From CAVPUA01 sp963708805 (GTDB lineage Bacteria > Actinomycetota > Actinomycetes > Mycobacteriales > Jatrophihabitantaceae): DNA of 64,000 bases. Positions 1-8,141 of the stretch are shown here, one piece after another. Position 1 is the first letter of the stretch. Each line of letters starts with the position of its first letter. Both the position numbers and the translations under genes were made by a program. The notes beneath the pieces were generated by a model. It ran no database searches. It saw only the letters and a list, made by a program, of their open reading frames with translations, and was not told the origin of the DNA. Where the stretch lies: NCBI GenBank assembly GCA_963708805.1, contig CAVPUA010000003.1, positions 1,922,001-1,986,000 of the forward strand, written 5' to 3'.

Positions 1-1
1 G

Positions 2-2032
2 CTGGACTCGCGTGCGCAGGCCGGCCAATATCTCACGACCACGCAGGGGCTCCGGCTGCCCGACACGGATCACTCCCTCAAGGCCGGCGACCGTGGACCG
101 ACGCTGCTCGAAGACTTCCACCTGCGCGAGAAGATCACCCACTTCGACCACGAGCGCATTCCGGAACGAGTCGTTCACGCCCGGGGCGCGGCCGCGCATG
201 GGATCTTCGAGTCCTACGGAACCGCGACGTCGGTGACCAAGGCCGGCTTCCTGGCCAAGGGACAGCAGACCGACGTCTTCGTGCGATTCTCAACCGTCCT
301 CGGCTCGCGAGGTTCCGCCGATACCGTCCGCGATACGCGAGGCTTTGCGGTGAAGTTCTACACCGAGCAGGGGACGTTCGATCTGGTCGGAAACAACATG
401 CCGGTCTTCTTCATCCAGGACGGCATCAAGTTCCCCGACATCATCCACGCCGCCAAACCGCACCCCGACCGGGAGATCCCGCAGGCGCAATCGGCGCATG
501 ACACCTTCTGGGATTTCGTCTCGCTGCACACCGAGGCGACTCACCACGTCTTCTGGAACATGTCTGACCGAGGCATCCCGCGTTCCTATCGGACGATGGA
601 AGGTTTCGGCGTGCACACCTTCCGCCTCGTCAACGCCAAGGACGAGACGAGTCTGGTCAAGTTCCATTGGAAGCCGATCGCGGGAGTTCACTCGCTGGTC
701 TGGGAAGAGGCCCAGATCGCCGCGGGCGTCGACCCTGACTTCCACCGTCGCGACCTGGCCGACGGCATTGAGGCCGGCGCCTTCCTCGAGTACGAACTCG
801 GCATCCAAGTGATGCCCGACGACGGAACCGACACCTTCGAGGGCATCGACCTCCTCGATCCGACCAAGATCGTCCCCGAAGAACTCGCGCCGGTGCAGCT
901 AATCGGCAAGCTCACCCTCAACCGCAATCCCACCAACTATTTCGCCGAGACCGAGCAGGTCGCCTTCCATACCGGCCATCTCGTGCCCGGCATCGAGGTC
1001 ACCAACGACCCGTTGATGCAGGCGCGGCTGTTCTCCTATCTCGACACGCAGCTGACCCGTCTTGGCGGCCCGAACTTCAGCCAGCTGCCGATCAACCGGC
1101 CGCACGCGCCCGTCAACGACATGCTCCGCGACGGCATGCACCAGACCGCGATCCACACCGGGCTCGCCCCCTATCACCCGAACAGCATCGACGACGACGA
1201 ACCTATGCTGGCCACCGAGGAAGAGGGCGGATACGTCCAGGTTCCGCGTGCGGTCGAGGGTTCGGTGGTGCGGGCCCAACCAGCGTCGTTCGACGACCAC
1301 TTCTCCCAGGCCGCCATGTTCTATCGCAGCTTGAGCGCGATCGAGCAGGCGCACATCGCCGAAGCCTTCACCTTCGAGCTCGGCAAGGTCTACGAGCAGG
1401 CGATCAAGCAGCGAGAACTGGTCGTTCTGGCCAACGTCGATGCTGACCTCTGCGCTCAGGTCGCGGCGGGCCTGGGGCTGCCGGCTCCGAAGGGCGCCGC
1501 CGTCGAAGAGGGCATCGTGTCACCAGCCTTGTCGCAGGTCGTAGTAACTCCCGGGCCGGTTGCAGGCCGCAAGGTCGGCATCATCGCCGATACCGGCTCC
1601 GATCTCGCTGGAGTCAATCAGCTCATCAAGGCGCTCGCCAAGGTCGGTGTGAAGGGCTTGGTTATAGCTCCGGTCGGCGGTGTGTTGAAGAAGGGTCGTC
1701 AAACCGTCGCCGTCGAACGGACCTTACTGACGGCGCGTTCCATCGAGTTCGACGCCATGGTCATCGCGGGTGGAACGGCGTCGAGCGGTGACATCAAGCT
1801 GATCTTGCTCATTCAGGAGGCGTACCGGCACTGCAAGGCCATCGCCGGCTGGGGCGACGCAGCCGACCTCCTCGGCGCCGTCGGGATTCCGGCCAGTGGA
1901 CCCGGTGTTGCCGTTGCCGAGAGTATGGGCAAGCCGTTCGTTGACGCGCTGATCGCCAGTTTGGGCTTGCACCGAGCATGGGACCGGGCACCAGAGGTGA
2001 TGGCTTCCGCGGTCGCGCCGGCACTGCCGTGA
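2..2032 (+). CDS. katE: Large-subunit (HPII-type) catalase, 5' end missing
   Basis: Heme catalase that disproportionates hydrogen peroxide in the cytoplasm. The frame is open from the left edge, so the first residues lie outside the window; the GTG at 233 is internal. Core catalase features are visible: the distal His in RVVHARG (codon 176-178), the distal Asn in VGNNMPVFF (about 392-397), and the proximal Tyr in RLFSYLDTQ near 1036. After the heme core, a flavodoxin/class I amidotransferase-like C-terminal domain (VGIIADTGSD to the end) marks the large HPII subclass. It is the first visible gene of an operon: its TGA overlaps the GTG of the next gene. Confident in family; only the N-terminus is unknown. 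Confidence 0.95.
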   Translation: MDSRAQAGQYLTTTQGLRLPDTDHSLKAGDRGPTLLEDFHLREKITHFDHERIPERVVHARGAAAHGIFESYGTATSVTKAGFLAKGQQTDVFVRFSTVLGSRGSADTVRDTRGFAVKFYTEQGTFDLVGNNMPVFFIQDGIKFPDIIHAAKPHPDREIPQAQSAHDTFWDFVSLHTEATHHVFWNMSDRGIPRSYRTMEGFGVHTFRLVNAKDETSLVKFHWKPIAGVHSLVWEEAQIAAGVDPDFHRRDLADGIEAGAFLEYELGIQVMPDDGTDTFEGIDLLDPTKIVPEELAPVQLIGKLTLNRNPTNYFAETEQVAFHTGHLVPGIEVTNDPLMQARLFSYLDTQLTRLGGPNFSQLPINRPHAPVNDMLRDGMHQTAIHTGLAPYHPNSIDDDEPMLATEEEGGYVQVPRAVEGSVVRAQPASFDDHFSQAAMFYRSLSAIEQAHIAEAFTFELGKVYEQAIKQRELVVLANVDADLCAQVAAGLGLPAPKGAAVEEGIVSPALSQVVVTPGPVAGRKVGIIADTGSDLAGVNQLIKALAKVGVKGLVIAPVGGVLKKGRQTVAVERTLLTARSIEFDAMVIAGGTASSGDIKLILLIQEAYRHCKAIAGWGDAADLLGAVGIPASGPGVAVAESMGKPFVDALIASLGLHRAWDRAPEVMASAVAPALP

Positions 2033-2283
2033 CGTTGAGGAGAAACGCCGCGACGGCCGAGCCGCTTGCCCCCATCAGTGAGCGCCTGTTCGAAGAGTTC
2101 GGGTCCGCCGTTTCGCTTCCCGAGATCCTGGCGGTGCTGCGACAGTGCCGCCAGGAACTCGACACCGCACCGACAGCCGCCCTGCCCGAGCTGTGTGAGC
2201 GGCTGGCCCGTGAGCGTCTGCAGGTATCGACGGCGACCGGGAGCCCTGGGCGTCCAGTTGAAGGCTCTGGGGTTCAGCGGTGA
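2029..2283 (+). CDS. Small three-helix-bundle dimerization-type protein
   Basis: About 84 residues from the GTG that overlaps the catalase stop (GTGA). The central part (ERLFEEFGSAVSLPEILAVL, then a CRQELD helix and LPELCERLARERL) is helical and resembles the short actinobacterial family annotated as three-helix bundle dimerization domain proteins (DUF3562-like); the function of that family is unknown. The C-terminal 20 residues look disordered. It lies between catalase and the ankyrin gene and overlaps both, so it is probably translated with them. Start choice rests on the overlap; no strong ribosome site is visible. Family assignment is from memory of the motif. Confidence 0.6.
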   Translation: MTLRRNAATAEPLAPISERLFEEFGSAVSLPEILAVLRQCRQELDTAPTAALPELCERLARERLQVSTATGSPGRPVEGSGVQR

Positions 2284-2723
2284 GCACACCGGCGCTGTCG
2301 GCCGCGGAGCTCGAGTTTCTTCACGGCATGTTGGATCTGGCCCGAGCCGGTGAAACCGAGGCGCTCGCGACTGCGATCGACGCGGGGCTGCCGGTGAATC
2401 TGACGAACGGCGCTGGTGACTCGCTGCTGATTCTGGCGGCCTATCACTGCCATGCTTCGACGGTCGACATGTTGCTCGCCCAGGGCGCCGACACCGCGCG
2501 CAGCAATGATCGCGGCCAGACAGCCTTGGCTGCGGCTACGTTTCGCCGCGACAAGCAGATCGTGACTTCACTGCTGGCCTCTGGCGCCGATCCGTCGGCC
2601 GGTGATCGGTCAGCACTGCAGATCGCTACCTTTTTCGACTTGGCTGATATGGCGGAGCTTCTCGGCGCGCCGCCAGCGGCCGAATCGCCGGCCATCGACC
2701 AGAGTGCGGACTCCCTCGAATGA
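2280..2723 (+). CDS. Ankyrin-repeat protein linked to catalase
   Basis: 147 residues with about three ankyrin repeats: GDSLLILAAYHCHASTVDML, then DRGQTALAAATFRRDKQIVT, then a weaker DRSALQIATFFDLADMAELL. No signal peptide, so cytoplasmic. Ankyrin genes directly behind catalase genes are a known arrangement (for example katB-ankB in Pseudomonas, where the ankyrin protein is needed for full catalase activity). Here the GTG start overlaps the stop of the preceding small gene, and the stop overlaps the ATG of the next. A role in catalase assembly or protection is inferred from this context. Confidence 0.85.
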   Translation: MSTPALSAAELEFLHGMLDLARAGETEALATAIDAGLPVNLTNGAGDSLLILAAYHCHASTVDMLLAQGADTARSNDRGQTALAAATFRRDKQIVTSLLASGADPSAGDRSALQIATFFDLADMAELLGAPPAAESPAIDQSADSLE

Positions 2724-3508
2724 GGCCGGCTCCGCACCCACCGCAGCACAGCACCATCGGTGCAAGTTTTGAGAGCGCGGACGTCGACACCATCTCGGCA
2801 GTTGCCGTCGTGATTCCGGCCCGCAACGAAGAAGCCCGCCTAGGAGTCTGCCTACAGGCGATCGAGTCAGCGGTCGCATTCCTCCACGAGACCACTGCGC
2901 TTGCTGACGTTCGGATCGTCCTCGTGATGGACAGATGCAGTGACCGGACGGCTGAGGTTGCTTCGCGTTTCTCCAATGTCGAGACGGTGGACGCCGACTT
3001 CGGCAACGTCGGTGCTGCTCGAGCGCTCGGGGTTCAGGCGGTACTCGACGGTCAGCCCGATCGTCGGCACCTCTGGCTCGCGAACACCGACGCGGATTCG
3101 GTCGTACCCCGTGGCTGGCTCGCCCACGTGATCAGCCAGGCCAACCGAGGTAGCGACCTCGTGCTCGGCACTGTCGAACCGGACGACACCGCGAACGGCC
3201 TTTTGCGCCAGGCTTGGCATCAGCGTCACAGCACAGCACATGGCCACCCACACGTCCACGGGGCGAACTTCGGAATCCGAGCTACTACGTACGCAGAACT
3301 CGGCGGCTGGCCGTGCTGCCCGACAGGCGAGGACACCGCCCTCGTACGGGCGGCCGAAAATAACGGGACGGTGCGCATCTGCCGGACCGGCGCCGTACCG
3401 GTCACCACCAGCAGCAGACTTGCCGGACGCGCGCCGGACGGATTCGCCGGATACCTGCAACGACTCTCCGACGCGATCGAACAGCCTGCGCTAGCACCCG
3501 TGACCTAG
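2720..3508 (+). CDS. Family 2 glycosyltransferase
   Basis: 262 residues, GT-A fold glycosyltransferase family 2. Visible motifs are the nucleotide-binding start VVIPARNEEARLG, the metal-binding NTDADSVVP, a HGANFGIR segment typical of the acceptor site, and GEDTALVRAAE as the catalytic (G/E)ED-like motif. No membrane anchor is seen. The ATG overlaps the ankyrin stop (ATGA), so it belongs to the catalase operon, which is unusual company for a glycosyltransferase. Sugar donor and acceptor cannot be told from sequence. The last four bases overlap a convergent small gene. Confidence 0.85.
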   Translation: MRPAPHPPQHSTIGASFESADVDTISAVAVVIPARNEEARLGVCLQAIESAVAFLHETTALADVRIVLVMDRCSDRTAEVASRFSNVETVDADFGNVGAARALGVQAVLDGQPDRRHLWLANTDADSVVPRGWLAHVISQANRGSDLVLGTVEPDDTANGLLRQAWHQRHSTAHGHPHVHGANFGIRATTYAELGGWPCCPTGEDTALVRAAENNGTVRICRTGAVPVTTSSRLAGRAPDGFAGYLQRLSDAIEQPALAPVT

Positions 3509-3660
3509 TAGAAATCCGGCTGACGCGACCCGTCGCTCAAGCGGCCGACCATACCGACCAGGTAGGTCGGAGCGCGTAGCTGTGCTGCGCGGGCTGCGGA
3601 AGATCCCGAAAGCACGTGTACCGAGCCGCTCGCGTCGACGGATGACCACGGCGCGGGCAT
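3505..3660 (-). CDS. Small 51-residue protein with strong ribosome site
   Basis: The minus strand carries a near-perfect AGGAGG about 5 bases before an ATG (complement of 3658-3660), followed by 51 codons and a TAG. The protein begins MPAPWSSVDASGSVHVLSGS and ends GRLSDGSRQPDFY; it has no membrane segment or cysteine. I do not recognise a family. The Shine-Dalgarno quality and clean frame are the support. It is tail-to-tail with the glycosyltransferase gene and overlaps it by four bases. Confidence 0.5.
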   Translation of the reverse strand: MPAPWSSVDASGSVHVLSGSSAARAAQLRAPTYLVGMVGRLSDGSRQPDFY

Positions 3661-4137
3661 TATCGCCTCCTGAAACGGGATGTACCGAAGCGACCGACTA
3701 CGCGCCAGCGGCGGCAGATCTGGTCGTTGATGACGAAAGCGATGAAGACTCAAGTTCAAGCTACGCATCGCCGTGACCGCTTCAGAGGCGATGTCAGCGC
3801 CACGACTGCCTCCTGCGTCACGGGAAGTTCGGAGGAAGTATCGCCGTCGTCGGACATGCAGCCGATACTTTCGGACCTCGGACCCCACCCCGTTGATCAC
3901 CAGGTCCGTCCTGCATCAGTCCTGGGGCTGAGAGGAACACCTGTCAACACGAGGCCGACCTCATGGGTGCTTCGCAGGCGACGCTCATCCGCGCAGTCAC
4001 CACGCGGCACCGTCGAGCCGCGATGACCCCTCGGCGATTGATGGAAGGTCGAACCGCGACGTCGCGGCGATGTCCATGGCGATCCTTGAAGCAGAGTGGG
4101 TTGGGAGCCCGTTGGGTGTCGAGTTAGGTTCGGTGGC
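3661..4137. other. Intergenic stretch without a recognisable gene
   Basis: Between the small minus-strand gene and the VOC gene I see no frame with conserved motifs on either strand. It must hold the leader of the small minus-strand gene (its ribosome site is at 3664-3670) and the promoter of the VOC gene, but no convincing -35/-10 pair or repeat stands out. Confidence 0.5.
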
Positions 4138-4551
4138 GTGGACACCGTTCGCCAAGTGATTGTTTTCGATGCGGCTGAGATCGCTCGGGAGAGCGCCTTC
4201 TGGGCGAGCTTGCTCGGGGGCCGCGTCGTCGATGACGACCCGGCCTTTCATTGTGTGCTCGACTCGGCCGGTCAGTGGCGCGTCGGCGTGCAATTGGCGC
4301 CTGATCACGTAGCTCCTGGCTGGCCAGACGGCGGTCCGCAACAGGTCCACCTGGACTTGCACGTCACGGACCCGATTGCTGCGCACGAGGAGGCGACCCG
4401 GCTGGGCGCCGCGCTCCTTCGACCGGGCGACCTGGAGGCCGAGGAAGGCCACCAGGTGTATGCCGACCCGGCAGGACACCCGTTCTGCATCGGGTGGGGA
4501 CACCCGTCTCAAGCCGCCTTAGCCGATTTTGTCGCGCGCCGCTTCGGCTGA
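4138..4551 (+). CDS. VOC/glyoxalase-like domain protein
   Basis: 137 residues from GTG 4138. The sequence has the paired beta-alpha-beta pattern of vicinal-oxygen-chelate proteins: VIVFDAAEIARESAFWASLL, then PQQVHLDLHVTDPIAAHEEA, and ending YADPAGHPFCIGW, the usual C-terminal signature of the glyoxalase-like subgroup in actinobacteria. A metal-ligand set cannot be assigned with confidence. An upstream in-frame ATG at 4096 exists, but the fold starts just after 4138. Substrate unknown. It stands alone and converges with the slipin operon. Confidence 0.75.
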   Translation: MDTVRQVIVFDAAEIARESAFWASLLGGRVVDDDPAFHCVLDSAGQWRVGVQLAPDHVAPGWPDGGPQQVHLDLHVTDPIAAHEEATRLGAALLRPGDLEAEEGHQVYADPAGHPFCIGWGHPSQAALADFVARRFG

Positions 4552-4619
4552 CGTCCACGCATCCATCGAGCACGACCGGCACCCGAAGCCAGCGCACCCT
4601 GTTCGACAGCCGTCGCCGG

Positions 4620-4823
4620 TCAGTTGCGCGGGTCGTCCAGAAGCCGATTGAGTGCGTGTTCGTCGTGGTCGCTCCACTGCTCCGATTCGATTGCTGGTCC
4701 GTCGGAGCCGGGGACGGTGTCGTCTCGTTGGCTTCGTCGTTCGGCGTTGATCTTGATCAGGAGCAGCCGAAGAGACCAGAGGCCGGCACTGATCAGAGCG
4801 ATGTTGAACAGGACGGTGAGCAT
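4620..4823 (-). CDS. Small membrane protein coupled to slipin
   Basis: 67 residues starting with one membrane segment (MLTVLFNIALISAGLWSLRL) and then an acidic, polar tail ending LNRLLDDPRN. The ATG shares one base with the slipin stop (TGATG), so it is probably co-translated with that gene. No known family is recognised; a partner or anchor of the slipin is an inference. Start is well supported by the overlap. Confidence 0.6.
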   Translation of the reverse strand: MLTVLFNIALISAGLWSLRLLLIKINAERRSQRDDTVPGSDGPAIESEQWSDHDEHALNRLLDDPRN

Positions 4824-5671
4824 CACGCGACCCCGTTGACCGACGCGACCGGGGTCACCGTCGCTTTGGCGATCTGATCGGATGCGGTCGGGCCGCCCGC
4901 CGCGGCACTCTCGCGGGCGAGGAAGGAACCGAGTTCGGCGATGGTCGTCATCAGCGGCGCGGGGAACACGACCGTGGTGTTCTTGTCGACACCGATCTCG
5001 ACCAGGCTCTGCAGATTGCGCAGCTGCAACGCGAGCGGGTGGGCCATCATGATGTCCGACGCCTCGCCGAGGGCCGCTGCGGCCAGCGACTCGCCCTCGG
5101 CGTTGATGATCTTCGCGCGCTTCTCTCGCTCGGCTTCGGCCTGGCGGGCCATGGCGCGTTTCATGCTGTCGGGCAGTTGGATGTCCTTGAGCTCGACCAA
5201 CGTCACTTGGATACCCCAGTCGACGGTGGTGACGTCGAGGATCGCGCGGATGTCGAGGTTGATCTTGTCGGTCTCGGACAACGTTTGATCGAGGGTGTGC
5301 TGACCGACCACCTTGCGCAGCGTCGTCTGGGCGATCTGATCGATGGCGGCGTAGACGTTCTCGATCGCGACCACTGACTTCACCGCGTCGACGACCTTGA
5401 AGTAGGCCACGGCCGACACGTCGACGCTCACGTTGTCGCGGGTGATGATGCCCTGCGACTGGATTGGCATCGTGATGATCCGCAGCGAGACGCGATGCAG
5501 AACGTCGACGAACGGGATGATCAGTCGGAAGCCGGGTGGCTTCTCGCCGAGCACGCGACCCAAGCGGAAGAGAACTCCCTGCTCGTACTGCTTGACGATG
5601 CGCGCGGCCGCGGCGAGTCCGAGAAGCAATAGGACGACGACAATGACGACGATGATGATGAGGACTTTCAT
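4823..5671 (-). CDS. Slipin/SPFH (band 7) family membrane protein
   Basis: 282 residues. An N-terminal hydrophobic anchor (VLIIIVVIVVVLLLLGL) is followed by the SPFH/band-7 domain (IVKQYEQGVLFRLGRVLGEK, IITRDNVSVDVSAVAYFKV) and a charged helical region RQAEAEREKRAKIINAEGE, the hallmark of stomatin and slipin proteins, which oligomerise in membrane microdomains. ATG 5671 is chosen because a GGAGAG ribosome site sits just upstream; an earlier in-frame start is seven codons up. It precedes and overlaps a small membrane protein gene. No NfeD partner is visible in this window. Confidence 0.9.
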   Translation of the reverse strand: MKVLIIIVVIVVVLLLLGLAAAARIVKQYEQGVLFRLGRVLGEKPPGFRLIIPFVDVLHRVSLRIITMPIQSQGIITRDNVSVDVSAVAYFKVVDAVKSVVAIENVYAAIDQIAQTTLRKVVGQHTLDQTLSETDKINLDIRAILDVTTVDWGIQVTLVELKDIQLPDSMKRAMARQAEAEREKRAKIINAEGESLAAAALGEASDIMMAHPLALQLRNLQSLVEIGVDKNTTVVFPAPLMTTIAELGSFLARESAAAGGPTASDQIAKATVTPVASVNGVA

Positions 5672-5861
5672 CGAACTCTCCGTACGGAGCAACAGCGCGG
5701 TGCGCCGACCACAACCCGTAGGCGCGTCAGTGCGGGCGCCTGGTTGCGAGCTGACCGCTCTTCCGCTCAGATCGTGTCTGAGCGCGACTCCAGGCTGGCT
5801 GTGACATCAACCGACGATGACGCTACGCCGCAATTGCGCTGCGTGGTTCTGGGCCCGCCGC

Positions 5862-6434
5862 TCACGGTGGGGGCGGGCGGCGGCTGGAGTCGAGCAGCTG
5901 CTGCGCCGCGACGTCAACGCTGACGAACCCCACTCGAGCCAGTCGGTGCAGCTCGACGACGGCATCATCGGTGTCGTGTCCGCGATCGAGGAGTATCCCG
6001 ATGGCCTGGTGTCGCCGAGACATGCCGGTCAGGCCGGCGGCGTCCGAGGCGGGATCGGGAGGCACCAGGTGTTGGTCGAGCCGGACAGCGTCCGGCTGGG
6101 TGCCCAGTGCGTAGGCCAGGTCGGCGGCGAGGTCGACGAAGGCGCCGGCCGTTCCGGCGTACAAGACGACCTCGCTGCCTGGTGTGTCGAGCGTCCGCAA
6201 CGGGAACATCACCGAGGTCGAGGATCTCGCTCGGATCGAGCGAGTCCTCGAGGACGGAGAAGGTGACCGGTGTGTCGCCGACGGCGATCGTGATCGAGAA
6301 GCCGAGGTAGGAGCCGACCGCGAGCGCGCAGCTTTCCCCCAATTTCCGTACCAGCACCGACAGGTCGACGGTGGACCGTCGAGGGCAGCGGTCAGTAAGG
6401 CGAGGTCCGCGGCGACCGCGGAGGACATGTCCAC
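5862..6434 (-). pseudogene. ANTAR-like protein, two compensating frameshifts
   Basis: Reading needs three segments: MSSAVAADLALLTAALDG, then VDLSVLVRKLGESCALAVGS up to about LDPSEILDLGDV in another frame, then PLRTLDTPGSEVVLYAGTAG to the end back in the first frame. The shifts fall near 6382 (a base lost next to GG) and near 6208 (an extra C in CCC), so the protein is intact apart from them. The end, RRHQAIGILLDRGHDTDDAV and on, resembles an ANTAR RNA-binding module; the N-terminal domain may be a divergent sensor. The likely start is GTG at 6434 behind a GGAG. It lies downstream of a GAF-ANTAR gene. Confidence 0.6.
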
Positions 6435-6586
6435 GAGGACTCCGAGCGTCCCGAACGCGAGCAACGTGCCAGGTCCACGCTCGGCAGGTCGCGTCGCGTG
6501 GGACCAAGGCCAGAGGCGGGTCGGGTCCCGGGTCCAAAGGCGTCAGTGCCGGTCACGCTACGCGCTCCGGCGACCGGCGGCGTGTC

Positions 6587-7393
6587 CTAGTCGCTGCTGT
6601 GGCGGGAGCGGGCCCGCCGTCGCGCGTCGTCGACGAGCTGCTGCGCGATGGCCGACACCTTGTGGTTGTCGGCCTGACTCATCGTGACCAGCTTGGCGAA
6701 AGCCTCATCGGTGCTACAGCCGCTGCGGCTGATGAGGATGCCCAGGGCCTGGTCGATGACTGTCCGGCTCGTCAGCGCGGCCTGGAGCCGCGCGGCGACT
6801 CGTTTGGCCTGGGCCAGCACCTGGGCATTGCGGACGGAGATGGCGGCCGGGACAGCGAACAGCTCGCCGAGTTCGATCGAGCGTTGATCGAAACTGTCTT
6901 GGGCGTGCCCGTACACGTTCATGGCTCCCAAGGCACCGTGCGTTCCCATCAGCGGCAGCGACAGCACGCTGTGCACCCCGAGACGCGCGACCTTCGGGCC
7001 GAACCGGGGCCAGCGCCTTTCCCCGTTCAACGACCCTGACATCACCGTGCGTCCCTCGGCCGCTGCGGTGATACACGGACCCTGGCCAAGCGTGTACTGA
7101 ATGGCGTCGACTTCCCGGACGAAATCCGCGCTGGCCACGATCGTGTCCGGCCGGTCGTTCTCCAGCAGGGTCAACCCGGCTCCGTCCGCGCCCGGGATCG
7201 CGCGGACCGCGAACGCAGCGACGTGTCGAAGCAGGTTCTCCAGACCGTCCGATCCGCTGTCCAGGGTCAGCCGCGACAGGTCAGCCAGGCTGGCCCGCAA
7301 GTCCTGATCGTCGGCGGCGAGCGCATCGGCGACGTCGGTCGTGTCGCCTCCGGCAGGTGTCGGCTCGGGCGTTGCGGTTCCGGATCGTTCCAT
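6587..7393 (-). CDS. GAF and ANTAR domain transcription antiterminator
   Basis: 268 residues. A GAF sensor domain occupies about residues 30-190 (ADGAGLTLLENDRPDTIVAS, YTLGQGPCITAA, SVLSLPLM, GAMNVYGHAQDSF). An ANTAR domain follows at the C-terminus (RTVIDQALGILISRSGCSTD, AIAQQLVDDAR). ANTAR proteins bind paired RNA hairpins and prevent termination; this GAF-ANTAR layout is common in actinobacteria. Ligand and RNA targets are unknown. A second ANTAR-like gene lies just downstream on the same strand. Confidence 0.88.
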   Translation of the reverse strand: MERSGTATPEPTPAGGDTTDVADALAADDQDLRASLADLSRLTLDSGSDGLENLLRHVAAFAVRAIPGADGAGLTLLENDRPDTIVASADFVREVDAIQYTLGQGPCITAAAEGRTVMSGSLNGERRWPRFGPKVARLGVHSVLSLPLMGTHGALGAMNVYGHAQDSFDQRSIELGELFAVPAAISVRNAQVLAQAKRVAARLQAALTSRTVIDQALGILISRSGCSTDEAFAKLVTMSQADNHKVSAIAQQLVDDARRRARSRHSSD

Positions 7394-7606
7394 CGGAGCA
7401 TCTCCGCACCTGTCGCCCAGCTCGGAACTCCGATGCTAGTCCGGGGGAGTGTCGGCCTCGGGCCATGAAGAATCGGCCGTTCACAGCAGCTCGGTGTTAC
7501 CGTGGGTTGTTGGCACCATCAGCCAGCCTGGGAGCGGTCCGCACGCTGGATCGGGAGCTTCGCTCGCAGCCAGGCGATTCGCGATCACCCGAGTCTCGGG
7601 ATCGCT

Positions 7607-7957
7607 ATGACCACTACACGTACCTCTACTTCCGACGGGGTTGTCGGCGTCGGGCCCGCCGACCCGAACGGCCCTCTGGCCGAGTACCTCACGGCGAGGC
7701 TTCGAGGCCTGCCTGACACCGCCCAGCCCCGCTCGGCAGCGAGTGCCGACCTGGCGCTGCTGAGCCGGCTGCGACGCTCAGCCACCTCCGATCGAAACCA
7801 CGTGACACTCGTCGACCGCCAACGCCACCGCCTGATGCTCGACGTCGCGCAACGCTATGGCTGGACCAGCGATCCCGACTTTCTCGCCGAATGGCTCTTG
7901 CCCGCCAGCCCGGAGGAGCGGCCGCTCACTGAAGTCGAAGCCGCGCTTCGGGCCTGA
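7607..7957 (+). CDS. Hypothetical protein
   Basis: 116 residues from ATG 7607. A Thr/Ser-rich, flexible N-terminus precedes a helical region (SAASADLALLSRLRRSATSD) and an acidic C-terminus ending PLTEVEAALRA. No motif or membrane segment is recognised. It lies between the divergent GAF-ANTAR gene and hrpB. An open frame extends upstream to 7502, but that part looks like non-coding sequence. Confidence 0.5.
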   Translation: MTTTRTSTSDGVVGVGPADPNGPLAEYLTARLRGLPDTAQPRSAASADLALLSRLRRSATSDRNHVTLVDRQRHRLMLDVAQRYGWTSDPDFLAEWLLPASPEERPLTEVEAALRA

Positions 7958-8141
7958 TTCACGCGCTTGCGCGAGGCGTCCAGTCGTCGCACAGGCTCTT
8001 GAGTTCGTCGCCGAGACTGCGTCCACTGCGAGGCGCATGGGCTGACGGCCCACGAAATTCACCTTGTCGTCGACGGCGACTAGCGCGGCGGGGCCGGACG
8101 TTGGCGGGGTGACGGAGGTGGCACCCGGCTAACGTCGGTCT

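Noticed and set aside
233..235. GTG 233 as the catalase start
   Set aside because: Conserved catalase sequence (including the distal His) is encoded in the same frame back to base 2, so the start is outside the window.
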